Assembly (NCBI GenBank): GCA_021495925.1
Contig: JAKEKT010000004.1
Coordinates: 310,001 to 374,000 of the forward strand
Direction of reading: 5' to 3'
From: Diplodia intermedia
Lineage: Eukaryota; Ascomycota; Dothideomycetes; Botryosphaeriales; Botryosphaeriaceae
Length of the DNA: 64,000 bases
Notes under the pieces: model-generated
The model's input: only the letters and a program-made list of their open reading frames with translations
Database searches by the model: none
Told to the model about the DNA's origin: nothing
Program-made: the position numbers and the translations under genes
In this document: positions 53,401 through 64,000 of the stretch, in pieces
Position numbering within the stretch: the stretch's first letter is position 1
Layout: each line of letters begins with the position of its first letter

Positions 53401-55455
53401 CTACCGAGGCTTCTTGACTTCGCTAGCCCACCCCTCTATACCGTCCCCCTTGCTGCCCAGCGGAATCTCCAGCTTGATGCTTTCCATGCCCTTAGTGTCA
53501 TCAAGGAAGCCGTGGTTGGTCATGCCGCCTGCATTGGCCCGCTCAACTGGAAGCAGCTCCAGCATGGGCAGCAGGAAATCCGCAATCTTCTTGGAATCCT
53601 CAACGCTAAAGTGATACTTCTCCCGGAGAACGTCCGGAAGCGCCCAGTGACGCAGCCGATGGATGTTGCGCAATTCGCCACGACGGTTGAATATCTCCTG
53701 CGACCATTTGCCCGATTGGCACAGCGATTTGGGGAAGGTGCCGAGAAGTTCGATAATCTGTGCAATGTGGTCGTCGTCTTTACCGTACTTGGTGCCCGAT
53801 TGAGGATCGAAGAGGTAGTCGCCCGTAATCAGTTCAAAAACCTTTCCTCATTAGTTCTGTCACCCGTCGAGCAGAGCCTGGATACTCACCATGGCAGCCA
53901 TACTCCACACGTCCGTACTCGCTCCCCACTTGGACCCAAGAATCACCTCTGGAGACCGGTATTGCCTGGTCTGAATGTCGTTTGTGAAGTGATGACCGAC
54001 CCAGCATGCGTTGCCAAGGTCGGCAATCTTGACCGAAATCTTCTCGAAGCCTGCATCCTGTTTCAGGTTCTCCGAGGATGGCTTACTTGACTTGTCGAGG
54101 CTTATTCCCGACACTTCTCGTGTTAAGAGATCCCTAAGCCGCATCAGAATCACCGCGTCATCAATCGCTCGTCGGCACTTACGCTGTCTTTTCCCTCGCC
54201 TTCTGCACGTCATCCTCGCTGCCGCCAGCTTGCTTGACTCCCAAAGTCTCCAGCATGGACATTCCCGCAGCCGATGTCGAAGCCGTGCCTATTGCGCCAC
54301 TCATTACGACGTCGTCTTTTGGAGGCGGGCTTTCGCCGGAGATTGGGGATTCGTTACCTGAATTCTCGTTGACGATCTTGTTGAGACTGGTTCCGGGGAA
54401 GTTTGTCAGATCAGTATGGTTGAAGCTGGCATTGAGTGGGCTAGGCAGAGGCTGGCTGCCGGTAATGAGAGTTCTCCTCCGCCTTCTTCCATTCCTGTTG
54501 TCGTCCTTCTCGTCCTTCTTCTTCGGATCCTCGTTAACGTACGTCTTCACAATCTGCTCCACATCGCCAATCTCAATGAGAACGTTCTCCGGCTTCAGGT
54601 CGGTGTGGATTATGCCGCATTCGCGGTGCAGGTAGTCCAAGCCGAGCAAAACCTGCTTAGTGATCTGCTTTACCAGCGGCATGGGAATACCACGGTGGTT
54701 CCACCTCTTGATCAGGCCCAGGAGGTTTTCACCTAGCACTTCAAACACCATGCAGACGTGCACGCCGTTGGGACCCTTGTGGTTGAACGAGTCCAGGAGG
54801 CTCACCACATGCGCGCGTCCGGGGTGGTCCTTGTTGGCGTCGACAACCTTGTTCAGCAACTTGATTTCGTCGAGGGCAGTCTCGGTGTAGTGTGCAGCGG
54901 AGCGCACCACCTTCAGGGCTACATGCTTGCCGGTATTGTTATCGCGCGACAGCCAGACGGTGGAAAAATGGCCCCAGCCCAGCTTGCGCACGACGGTGTA
55001 ACGGTTGTTGTTGTACTGCTCGCCAACCTGGACGGGGTGGTAGCCGCCCTTGCAGTAGTCCTCCGAGTCCTCTTCGTCAGCCGTGTTTTCGGCAGGGTCG
55101 GCGTCGGACGACGAAGTGGACGAGGGCGAGCGGCTAAGCTGTGAAGAGTACGAGACCTTGTGGTGCTGGAGCGGCGATGCGGTATTTTGCACGCTGCGAT
55201 CGGCACGTTAGTTGGGGGGCGCTTCGGCAGGGGGCGCAGGGGGGAGGCCACGTACCTGTACTGGAAGCTGTTGTTGGAGCTGGCAGGACTCTGGTCCTGC
55301 TTCTGCTGCTCGGTGGTGATGATGGGCTTGAGGTCGGTGCCCTTCCGGCGCTTCTTGCCTCCGTTGCCATTGGCGGCCTGTGCAACCTGCTTGGCCTTGT
55401 TGATGGCGGCCTTCTTGATATCGGTGCCGTTCATGTCGGCGTCGCTGCCGTTCAT
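53401..55455 (-). CDS. SRPK-type SR-protein kinase
   Basis: Four exons (55455-55256, 55193-54183, 54133-53890, 53841-53401) encode 631 aa. The kinase starts near residue 120: EEDSEDYCKGGYHPVQVGE, YTVVRKLGWGHFSTVWL, HVALKVVRSA, IIHTDLKPENVLI (Thr for Arg, as in SRPKs). A long spacer of about 120 residues splits the kinase before IADLGNACWVGHHFTNDIQT and RQYRSPEVILG. It ends EVKKPR. SRPKs phosphorylate Arg-Ser-rich splicing and transport proteins, and the spacer controls nuclear-cytosolic location. Introns are 62, 49 and 48 nt. Yeast Sky1 and fission yeast Dsk1 are relatives. Both this kinase and PRP4 (26.8 kb) act on splicing factors, but they are far apart in the window. Confidence 0.93.
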
Positions 55456-56370
55456 CAGGCGAGGCGCGCTGGGTCGCGGTGCGGTCAGACTGGTTTCTTA
55501 GTGTGAGGGTGCGACCGGCGATCGGGAGATCGGAGAGGCGCGGCGGCCGGGGCTCATCGAACGGCGGGAGACGGGCGCTTGGATGGCGGGGAGAAGGCGC
55601 GGCTGGCGAGGGAGGTTGAGCGTTCGGGCGGGCGCGGTGGTTGTGGAGACGGCGCTTTCAGACCAAGTGCTGCGCGGCGGGCTGCGGTCGTGACGGCCGG
55701 GAAGACAGTAGGCCGGGAAGGACGGTGGGCCGTGCGATTGGCGGCGGGGCGAAAGGTCACTGGCCGCGCTGCAGGGCGTGCAACACAAGTCACGGGCGGG
55801 AGAGGGGCGACGTTCAGGCGCAACAAGGCCGTCGAGACTGCGGAGCGGGTGCCGTGCTCAGCAGCTGGGGGTGCCGGCGGCTGCGCATTGGGGTCGGGCA
55901 GCGCAGCGGGAGCGCAGGGCAGCGTCTGCTCGCTGCGAAGGCGAGATGATGCAAGCGCGCCTGCGAAGCGGCGGCAGCAGGTTTGCGCAGAGCAGATCCC
56001 CACGCGCCCGCAACCTCCGCCAGCTGGAGCCCAAGCCTCCAAACCGCAACCAGCCACCCCGCGGCTGCCGTCCGTCACTCCTGCCGCAACCGCCGCGCCC
56101 GGGCCTGCCGCTCTGCCGCTGCCAGTTCGAATCAATCATGTCCCGATTGCGTCTACACCATGCTGCTACATTGGACCGCCTATGACGCTGCTTGTCCGCA
56201 AATGCGATGACGCATGCTCCGGGGCCTCGTGTCTAGCACGGCATGCCCTCCAACCGCGCGGACATCCAGCCGCCCAGAGCGCACGCTGACCTCAGATCCC
56301 GCCTGTCCAAAAACCACGCCTCCAACTCGCAAGCTACCAGAATACCCAAGTCCGCTTCCGTGATACCCAA
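55456..56370. other. intergenic, same-strand genes on both sides
   Basis: It holds the promoter of the SRPK gene and the 3' UTR of the golgin. It is very GC-rich, with overlapping open frames on all strands that show no family resemblance. Confidence 0.55.
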
Positions 56371-59300
56371 TCACCGCGTCGTGATTGCAGACATCCACTT
56401 CTGCTCGTCCTTCTTGTCGAAGTGCAGCAGCATACCCAGCACCGGCACAAGCTGCATCTGGTGCTTCTTGTCCCGCTGCTCCAGAAACTGAAGCAGCACG
56501 TTCTTCAGGTACACGAGGTCCATGTTGCCTGACGACTGCCCTACTTCGGTTGCAATAGATGGCGATCTGCCCTTGGAGAGCGGAGGGGACGCCATTCTCC
56601 CACGTGCCGATTCCATGGACGAGCGTGATGACTGCATGCCAGACTGTGTCGGAGACTTCGTCTTGGACTGCACCGCTCGAAGCTCGTCTGCCAACGACTG
56701 CTGCATGTTAGATGTGCTGTCTTCAAATCGCGGGCTTCTGCACATACCTTGCTCGACTTCTGTAGCTTCTCGAGTTTGGACTGAGTATCCTCGAGAGAAC
56801 GGCGCAGCTCGCCCTTCTCCCTCTCGAGTTCGCGCGTCTGCTTCTCGCCTTCATCCAATGCATCGCGGAGTTGGTTCATCGCTGCCCTGACCTCCGCAAC
56901 CTCCTCCGCAGCCTGGGCTGCTTTTCGATCCAGCTCCTCCTTCTGTCTGCGCAACTCCTTCTCTGCTGTCGACTGCTGCTCCTTTTCGCCTTGAACTTGG
57001 CTCAGAGTCCGCTCAGCATCCCTGACCTTCTGTTTCAGGTCCTCGAGCTCTCTTGCTCGACGTCGTCCAATGGTGCTTGCTTGATCCTCCGCACGATCTC
57101 TTTCCTCGATTGCAAGGTCCATGCGTTCGCGCATCTCCTTCACGCGCGCCTCCGCTCGACTCTCAACATCTGCAAGGAGCCTTCTCATTGTCTCACCCTC
57201 GCGGCTGCGTTCGCTCAGGAGTCTGTGCGCGTCTGCGAGCTCCTCCTCAAGGCTCTCGCATTTTTCACGGACCTCTTTCATCTGCGTTCCCATCTCTTGA
57301 GTCTGGTCTTGCATGCTGTTCATCAGGCTTTGTGCGCTGGCATATTGTGCGCTCTTCAGCTCGATCTCGTCTCTAAGAGTTGATGCGTCCCGGTTGAGTT
57401 TCTCGACCTGCTGCTCCAAGCTCCTGATATTTCCTCGGGACATCTTCAGTTCCTCTCGAGTTTTCTCAAGATCCCTCTGTAGTCGATCACGCGCTTCGAC
57501 TGCTTCAGAACGCTCGCCTTCGGATCTTTCAAGGTCTCGCTGGGCCTTGCTGCACGTTTGGTCCAGCGCAATGTTCTTGCTGGTCTCTTGCTTCAGCTTG
57601 TCGTTGATCGATTTGATCTCGACGTCCTTCGCAGAGACTTGCGACTTGAAGGTGGCAATCTCGGACCGTAGGTCCCGTTCCTTTGCCTCAAGCTTCCGTA
57701 CCTCAGTGGCTTTGCTCGCTGCTTCATCCTTGAAAGGTTTAAGCTCGGCGACCTCCTTGCGCAGAGAAGTGAGCTCGGGCTGCGCTTTCTGCAGCACCTC
57801 CCTCAGCTCCGTAAGGTCCTTGAACCGCTGGGCAGCCAACTGGTTGGCGGCCTCTAAGTCCGTCTCCAGCGAGTCCGCCTTAGCCTTGAGTTCTTCGAAA
57901 TGGGTCGACAGGCTTTCCCGTTCCTTTTCTGATTCGGCGCTTGAGGCTTGTCTCGTGCGCAGCTCGGCGATTTCCTTCTCCAGCTTGTCAATGCTTCCTT
58001 GCAAGGCAGTCTTCTCTGCAGTGAGTTCCTTGATCTTGTCCTTTGCCTCGACATGATCTCCACCAACTTCAACGAGCTCATGTCTCAAATCGTCAAGCTC
58101 TTCCTGCAAAGCCTCCTGATCCTTGAGCTTACTGGCGAGGCGGTCAATGGTGGCATCTCTTTGCTCCAAGGTATTCCTGAGCTCATCTAGTTGTGCCCTC
58201 ATGGGTGCCTCCCAGTCTTCATTCTCCTTCTCGGGGACCAAAGTAGCTGTCTCTGATGGTGCAGGCGTACTGGTCCTCTCTGGTGTAGCACTGGCAGCTG
58301 TGCCAGCCGCACCTCCTTTGCCGCCCTTCTTCTTCTTCTTGTTGTTTTTCTTCTTTGCTGCCCCGGTCGTTGTGGTCGTTTCTGTTGCGGCAAACTTCTC
58401 CGGTTCTTGAATTGGCCTTTCAGGCTCTTGCTGAGCCTTCGCTGTACTGGTCGCGATTTCCCTCTGAAGACGGTTCGTTTCGCTCTCCGCGTCCTTTAGC
58501 TGGCCCTTGAGCGTCTGGACAAGCCCGTTTAGAGTTTCTCCGCGCTGTTCAGCCTTTGATTGTGTGGAACGGAGTTCGGACATTTCAGATTTAAGTTGTT
58601 GCACTTGGCCCTCAAGGCGTTCCCTCTCTTCATCAGAGGTGGAACCGTTAGGCTTGGACTTGCGCAGATGCTCAAGTTCCTTGTTGACCTCGTCGACCTT
58701 GGAGTGCAAGCTCTTGTTCAAATTGTCCTGTTCACCACGGGCCTTTTCTTGACTCTCGAGCTCCTTCTGGGCCTTCTCTAACTTTTCCTTCAGTTCTCCG
58801 GCTGTCGCTTGGAGATTCTTAGCTTGCTCTGCCGCATCCTTCTCCGACCGATTCTTAGCATCCCTGATCGCTTGCAAATCCCGCGTAGAAGTCTCCAAAT
58901 CCTTGACCAGCTGCTCAGCAGAGTCCTTGGCAGAAGTCAAGTCGTCCTTAAGAGTCTTGTTCTCGTTCTCCAGTTTGGCCACCTGCTCTTCCTTTTCTTG
59001 AAGCTCTTTCTGAACGCGCGGAAGCTCACTGTCGTAAGAGAAAAACTCTTCCGACTCCTCGGTCGCATCCTTGTCTCCATTTGCCTGCTTTATGTCTCCT
59101 TCGGTAGCTCCGGCATCGGCATCCGTTACAGGTTTGGCCGCAGAGTCCTTGGCCGCGCGTAGCTTCTCCGCCTCTTCCTCCGCTTCGGTCGCACGTTTCT
59201 CTGCCTCGCCTAGCTTCTTCTGTAGAGCATCACGCTCGCCCGCAATGCGCTTGAGCTCTTCCATAACCATGTCCCCCTTCAATTGAAGCTGTTGCAGATA

Positions 59301-59981
59301 TTCCACCAGGGCGCTGGGGTCGTTGATCGAGGCCAAGGGAGTATGCTCTCTCAGAGAGGCTTCAAAGGGCTCAATAGCGGTCACGCGGGCGTGGGCGATG
59401 CGGTATGAGCGTAGCAGTTCTGCAACCTGGTTAGGCTCTCGGTGTGCGTGACGGGAAAGCAGAGAATACCAGAATATTTGGGCTCCAGCTTTTCCAGCTT
59501 ACGTAGCCTTACGCGCACCTCTGTGGGCAACTCGCTCGAGGCAGTTGAGGACGCAGACTTGGCATCCCTTGCCGTATCTGTGCCCTCATTGTCCCCCTTG
59601 GCTGCATCGCCATTCTCAGTGGATTGTTGCTGGGCGGATTCATCCTTCTCGTTTGCCGGACGCGGAGTGGTGCTGCGACTGAGCTCGTCTTCGCCGACAA
59701 CGACATCGGGATCAAACTCGGCGGGATCGGGGCCTCTGCCCGGCAGCTTGTCGCCGCTTATATCGGGAGTGCGTGGGCGGCGGCCCGCAGGAGACAAGGT
59801 ATTCGAATTGGAGCGGCGAAGCGAGCTCGAGCGGGCGGGATGCTGGCCCTGATTCTGCTGCGCGGCCTGACGCTGGCGGGCCTGCTCCTCGGCGATGCGC
59901 GAGTCTATGGCGCCTTTGAGACGCTGTGTTGATTCAGCACAGTGAGCAAAATGCGGAAGGCGAAGCATGTACCTGAAACAT
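56371..59981 (-). CDS. GRIP-domain golgin (Imh1/golgin-245 type)
   Basis: Four exons (59981-59973, 59923-59470, 59419-56748, 56700-56371) encode 1154 aa. The first exon is only 9 nt (Met-Phe-Gln). The N-terminal region runs RLKGAIDSRIAEEQ and then a Ser/Pro-rich part. From residue 155 (YSELLRSYRIAHARVTAIEPFE) to about 1040 the protein is an almost unbroken heptad coiled coil. A Lys-rich block (KKKNNKKKKKGG) breaks it near residue 500. The C-terminal GRIP domain (MDLVYLKNVLLQFLE, then PVLGMLLHF) binds the GTPase Arl1 at the trans-Golgi. It works as a vesicle tether. Introns are 49, 50 and 47 nt. Divergent from zuotin, with 251 bp between the starts. Confidence 0.93.
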
Positions 59982-60232
59982 GGTGACGGTTGGACTATGC
60001 TCGCAAGCGAATTGCGCGCGAGGACATTCTCTGGCGACGCCGACTCTGTAGAGCTGGGGCTGGGGCTGGACCGAATTACGCGGCGTGAGCTGCTGCCAGC
60101 TGGTCCCCGGGCTTTGACGGGCGGCGAGAGATCCGTGCTGAGTCGGCGCCACCTCGGTTTGCATTGGATCCTTTCAGAAAATCTCCAGCCTCGACCGCCG
60201 CACTCCAAGCACGCAACACCTCCTCAAGCACC

Positions 60233-61621
60233 ATGTCCGCCGTGCAGATCAACCTCCCGCTGCCTGTCCTGCCCTCGGGCTGGGCTGCTGACAAGGACTT
60301 CAAGCCCGTCGGCGCCCTCTCCGCCGCTACCCAGCGCAATGTTGAGCCCGTGGGCCCTCACTTTCTCGCCCACGCCCGTAGAAAGCGCCATCAGCGCACC
60401 TTCTCCGAGGATGACCGCATCCAGGCTGAGAAGGCTGCCAAGAAGGTCGAGGATGAGGATGATGGCGAGATCTCCGAGCCCGAGGACCCGCTGATGCTCC
60501 AGCGCGAGGCCAAGGACTGGAAGGTAAGATTCGAAGTGCACCCCATTCCGCAACCCCCTCTAATACGCAAGCAACAGGCTCAAGACCACTACGCCGTCCT
60601 CGGCATCACCAAGTACCGCTGGAGGGCCACTGAGGAGCAGATCAAGCGCGCCCACCGCAAGAAGGTCCTCAAGCACCACCCTGACAAAAAGGCCGCCGCT
60701 GGCAAGGCGCAAGACGACAACTTCTTCAAGTGCATCCAGAAGGCCACCGAGGTCCTTCTTGACCCCACCAAGCGTCGCCAGTTCGACTCGGTCGACGAGG
60801 CTGCCGATGTGGAGCCCCCGACCAAGAAGGAGGCCCAGAAGGGCAACTTCTACAAGCTGTGGGGCAAGGTCTTCGAGTCCGAGGGCCGCTTTTCCAAGGT
60901 CCAGCCTGTCCCGCAGCTGGGCAACGAGAAGAGCACCAAGGAAGACGTCGAGAACTTCTACAACTTCTGGTACAACTTTGACAGCTGGAGGTCTTTCGAG
61001 TATCAGGACGAAGACGTTCCCGATGACAACGAGAGCCGTGACCAGAGGCGTCACATCGAGAAGAAGAACCTCAATGCCCGCAAGAAGAAGAAGACTGAGG
61101 ACAGTGCTCGCCTGAGGCACCTTGTTGACGACTGCTTGGCCACTGACGAGCGTATCAAGAAATTCCGTCAAGAAGAGTACGCTCAAAAGCACAAGAAGCG
61201 ACTGGAGAAGGAGGCTGAGGCTAAGCGCCAGGCTGAGGAGGCCCAGAAGGCCAAGGAGGAGGAGGCCCGTCAAGCCGCCGAGAAGGAGGCTGCGGCAAAG
61301 GCCGATAAGGAGACGGCCAAGAAGGCCAAGGAGGCTGCTAAGAATGCCGCGAAGAAGAACAAGCGTGTCATCCGTAACGCTGTCAAGGACGCCAACTACT
61401 TCGCCACCGGTGGTGACGCTCCCGCCTCGCAAATCGATTCTGTGCTCAACCAGACCGATCTTCTGATTACCAAGCTGGATGCCGACGACCTTGCGGCTAT
61501 GGTCGCTAAGCTGAACGGCAAGAAGGAGGCTGCTGAGATCAAGAAGGTTTACACTGAGGAGGTCCAGCGCCTCGCCGGCGCTGGCAAGGCCAAGGAGGAC
61601 GACTTCAAGGCTCTGGTCTAG
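60233..61621 (+). CDS. ZUO1: zuotin, ribosome-associated J-domain co-chaperone
   Basis: Exons 60233-60523 and 60578-61621 encode 444 aa. The J-domain begins right after the intron: AQDHYAVLGITKYRW, with HPD at about residues 131-133 (KHHPDKK). The zuotin homology region follows (FYKLWGKVFESEGRFSKVQP, NFYNFWYNFDSWRSFEY). Then a long charged helix (EKEAEAKRQAEEAQKAKEEE) that contacts the ribosome, and a C-terminal helical bundle (QIDSVLNQTDLLITKLDADD). It partners the Hsp70 Ssz1 in the ribosome-associated complex and stimulates Ssb at the tunnel exit. The 54-nt intron keeps frame with no stop, so a retained form would gain 18 aa at the J-domain edge. Confidence 0.95.
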   Translation: MSAVQINLPLPVLPSGWAADKDFKPVGALSAATQRNVEPVGPHFLAHARRKRHQRTFSEDDRIQAEKAAKKVEDEDDGEISEPEDPLMLQREAKDWKVRFEVHPIPQPPLIRKQQAQDHYAVLGITKYRWRATEEQIKRAHRKKVLKHHPDKKAAAGKAQDDNFFKCIQKATEVLLDPTKRRQFDSVDEAADVEPPTKKEAQKGNFYKLWGKVFESEGRFSKVQPVPQLGNEKSTKEDVENFYNFWYNFDSWRSFEYQDEDVPDDNESRDQRRHIEKKNLNARKKKKTEDSARLRHLVDDCLATDERIKKFRQEEYAQKHKKRLEKEAEAKRQAEEAQKAKEEEARQAAEKEAAAKADKETAKKAKEAAKNAAKKNKRVIRNAVKDANYFATGGDAPASQIDSVLNQTDLLITKLDADDLAAMVAKLNGKKEAAEIKKVYTEEVQRLAGAGKAKEDDFKALV

Positions 61622-62846
61622 AGTGTTCATGACTTTGATGACGGTGCGGGTTAATGGGCCTCGAAAAAAGGATGACTGGCCCGAGGGATACGCTAGACTA
61701 TTCTTCCACACATGCGTTTGTTCAGAGCTCAAAATAGATTGGAGCTTTTGGAGTTGTGAATATCCATCACCGGATCAAGGAGTACAAGTGCCAGTGCCAA
61801 GTACAACGCCCTGACTGCCCTGCCAAGACCCCTTGATGTTCTAGTTCCTGCCGCTCGTTGCATTCTATAACAAAACCATGGGTTGTTGAGTTCGTGAATT
61901 TTTAGGGAGAAACGCAAGAGTGACTTCTGCTCATAGCGGCACCGCGTTTCACAAACGAAGTGGTCCTTTACAATCATGCTCCAGGAAGAATTGCACTCAG
62001 CTTACGCAGATAGTGGAAGCTGTCATCTGGGCATTCTTGCATAATTCTCAAGCTTAGACAGGTGCTTCAACTACCACCAACACCATCTCATACACTGTGA
62101 AGACCGTTTACGATGGGCCGAATTGTTTTGGAACCGGCTGTGGCGGGCTGAAGGATGCATCCTTGGTGTGGAGAAGTGGTTTGATAACTGCTTGATTTAG
62201 GCCGTTTAAGGCAGGGCAACTGGGGGCAGGGGAACAGGCGGATTTAGCGTGACGTAGGGCTGGGGAACGTGGCTGCTTGGGCCACAATCGCAACGCTTGG
62301 CGAGATAGCGAGGAGACTTTTTAGGCGGTGGTGTTCACGCGCTCCAATAGTAGTGCGGGCGACGACGCGGTTCATGGTATGTAAGTACTTAGGGTGCCGG
62401 TAGCGGCGCGCTTCGCTTGGGGCCGACGGCGAGCGGGCGGCGGGTTCGGACAGGGTCTCCCCGCGCTTCTTGGGAGCGGACTTGCATCATGCCCAGCGTG
62501 GCAGCCACCTGCAAGCCTCACTCCAACTCACCCAAACTGCTCCTCCTCCGCCGTAGCACCCGCTCGCTTTGGATCTGTCGCCCAGATACCCACGCGACTC
62601 TAACGAGGTTGCGTGCTGCGCTGTCTCCACTCACTCTACGTATACCATCATCGAATCGCTCGCAAAGGAACCGCCCCCTCGCACCCCGGCCTTGTCAGCA
62701 GCCGCGACAGCGCGCAACAGGCAGGTCAAGCGCGTTGAGGCCCACGTCTGCTGCGACGTCTCCTCATTTCACAGGCTCTGCACCAGCGGCTCCGCGGCCG
62801 CTCTGTCCTCGTGGTCCTTCGACATACCAATCAGCAACTGCCTACC
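61622..62846. other. intergenic, no gene seen
   Basis: The left part is the zuotin 3' UTR. The right 400 bases are CT-rich with scattered ATGs out of frame and should hold the promoter and leader of the next gene. Confidence 0.5.
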
Positions 62847-64000
62847 ATGCCGCATCCCACGCCGGGCCACGCCGTACCCGACGGCTCCTCATCGCCATCC
62901 TCCCCCGGTGCCCCGTTAGGCACCCCCGCAGCCGCTGCAACAAAGCTGGATCCTCTCGCAGCCGTCCGGAACCAGGACATCGAGCGCCGCCCCTCTATTC
63001 AATTTCTCGCGAATCAAGGGCTGCCCAAACGAAGTGGCAGCCCGAAGATCAGACAGCGCCGCCTGTCCTCTCCTCCGCCTCCCCCGTGAGTGTCTGCCCT
63101 TGCCCTTGCAATCATTCCGTCATGGTTTCTTTACACCCCAAAGCCACTGAAATCCGCCCCACTCTGGTCCCACAGCCCGCGTGCGGAGCTGCAGCGCATT
63201 CACTAGCTCCAAAGTGCGTCGATTACGAATGTGTCTCAACACAGCTCCCTCCTGTCTCACGCGCTCAACGCCTCATGATTGGGGAATCCATCTTGCTGAT
63301 GCCCGCATAGTGTTTTCCAGCCTCGCGTATCCTTTGACACGTTTGACAAGCCCGCCGATTTCATCGAAGAGAATTCCTTTACGTTGATCAGGAAACACAA
63401 GGACTACGAATACACAAAAAGGTCGCGGACCTTTCTGTGCGGGCTGGACTCCAATGACTATTCCGAATATGCGCTTGAATGGCTCATTGACGAGCTGGTA
63501 GATGATGGAGACGAAATCGTGTGCTTGCAGGTCGTCGAAAAGGGCGACAAGGTTGCCGGAGAGAGCAGTATCGACCACGGACGGTACCGGGAAGAGGCGG
63601 AAAAGTTGATGGACAGAATCCAGTTGAAGAATACTGAGAACAAGGCCATCAATCTTATCCTAGAGTTCTCTGTCGGCACGGTCCACAAGGTCATTGATGA
63701 GATGGTAGGTTCAGTGCTGTGTGCCCGTCGCTTGGCCATAAGCTTACGTCGTTGCAGATAAACCTCCACGAGCCAGCGATCCTCATCGTTGGTACGCGTG
63801 GTCGTAGTCTCGGTGGATTTCAAGGGCTGCTCCCGGGGTCCGTTTCCAAGTACTGTCTTCAACATTCCCCTGTGCCTGTTATTGTTGTCAGGCCCACCAG
63901 CAAAAGGGCCAAGACCAAGCGGAAGCGCCTGCAGGATCCGACGAGAACGGGCTACCGAGATCTGCTTGACAAGAGCGGCCAGGCAGGCGGGCATCTACTC
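62847..64000 (+). CDS. universal stress protein (USP) domain protein, cut at the window end
   Basis: Three exons are visible (62847-63085, 63311-63704, 63758 to the edge), 292 codons so far with no stop. The N-terminus is Pro/Ser-rich. The USP fold follows: RSRTFLCGLDSNDYSEYALEW, DEIVCLQVVEK, then HEPAILIVGTRGR and SLGGFQGLLPGSVSKYCLQH. The G-x2-G-x9-G-S motif (GTRGRSLGG...GSVS) for ATP binding is complete. A basic tail begins (TSKRAKTKRKRLQ). The intron 1 acceptor was set at GCATAG (63310), because only it joins the phases and gives VFQPRVSFDTFDKP, a typical fungal USP lead-in. That intron is 225 nt, longer than usual. Fungal USP proteins of this size are poorly understood; roles in stress are inferred from the domain. 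Confidence 0.85.

Noticed and set aside
60560..61732. Minus-strand frame of 390 codons opposite zuotin
   Set aside because: It is antisense to a clear gene. Its Leu/Val/Gly-rich product results from reverse reading of Lys/Glu/Ala codons.
1..64000. CRISPR arrays, insertion sequences, rRNA genes, biosynthetic (PKS/NRPS/terpene) cluster
   Set aside because: The window is eukaryotic. No regularly spaced direct repeats with unique spacers, no transposase, no rRNA and no PKS, NRPS or terpene synthase enzyme were seen. The lone siderophore transporter has no biosynthetic neighbours here.

Overview
This 64 kb window is nuclear DNA of a filamentous ascomycete (Pezizomycotina). The genes have short introns, mostly 44-65 nt, with GT..AG ends and CTAAC/CTGAC-like branch points. 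Intergenic DNA is GC-rich. The gene content is typical of such fungi: a siderophore MFS transporter, a Zn2Cys6 regulator, PEX14, a GRIP golgin, an SRPK kinase, PRP4 kinase and a BYS1-type secreted protein. The overall flavour suggests Dothideomycetes, but I cannot fix the genus. Exon boundaries were worked out by hand from splice signals, reading phase and family similarity.

Layout. 0-12 kb: an acidic nuclear-type protein, a HAD-like hydrolase, a PARP-type zinc-finger protein with AT-hook-like repeats, a large mitochondrial helical protein and a small CHZ-like protein. 12-13.5 kb: a decayed patch with a SNF2 helicase relic and a 56-bp minisatellite. 13.5-17.6 kb: a siderophore transporter diverging from PEX14, with three perfect iron-type GATA sites between them. 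20.8-23 kb: a Zn2Cys6/DUF3425 transcription factor in unusually large gene-free flanks. 26.8-29.4 kb: PRP4 kinase. 31-34 kb: tRNA-Arg and a decayed gene. 34-41.5 kb: a CSN8/PSMD8/EIF3K-like protein, a PAQR receptor-like protein, a secreted GH17 glucanase, a broken small gene and a GPHR/GTG membrane protein. 42-48.6 kb: tRNA-Cys, a membrane-anchored ubiquitin protease, mitochondrial ribosomal protein bL9m and class II aldolase. 50-64 kb: tRNA-Ala, a BYS1-like secreted protein, SRPK, a GRIP golgin diverging from zuotin, and a universal-stress-protein gene cut by the window edge.

Most genes are unrelated housekeeping neighbours, not a biosynthetic cluster. The best candidate for a functional unit is the siderophore transporter/PEX14 pair around the shared GATA sites. 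Other notable items are a 7-nt microexon next to a GC-AG intron in PEX14, a 9-nt first coding exon in the golgin, five stop-free introns whose length is a multiple of three, and three intron-containing tRNA genes.
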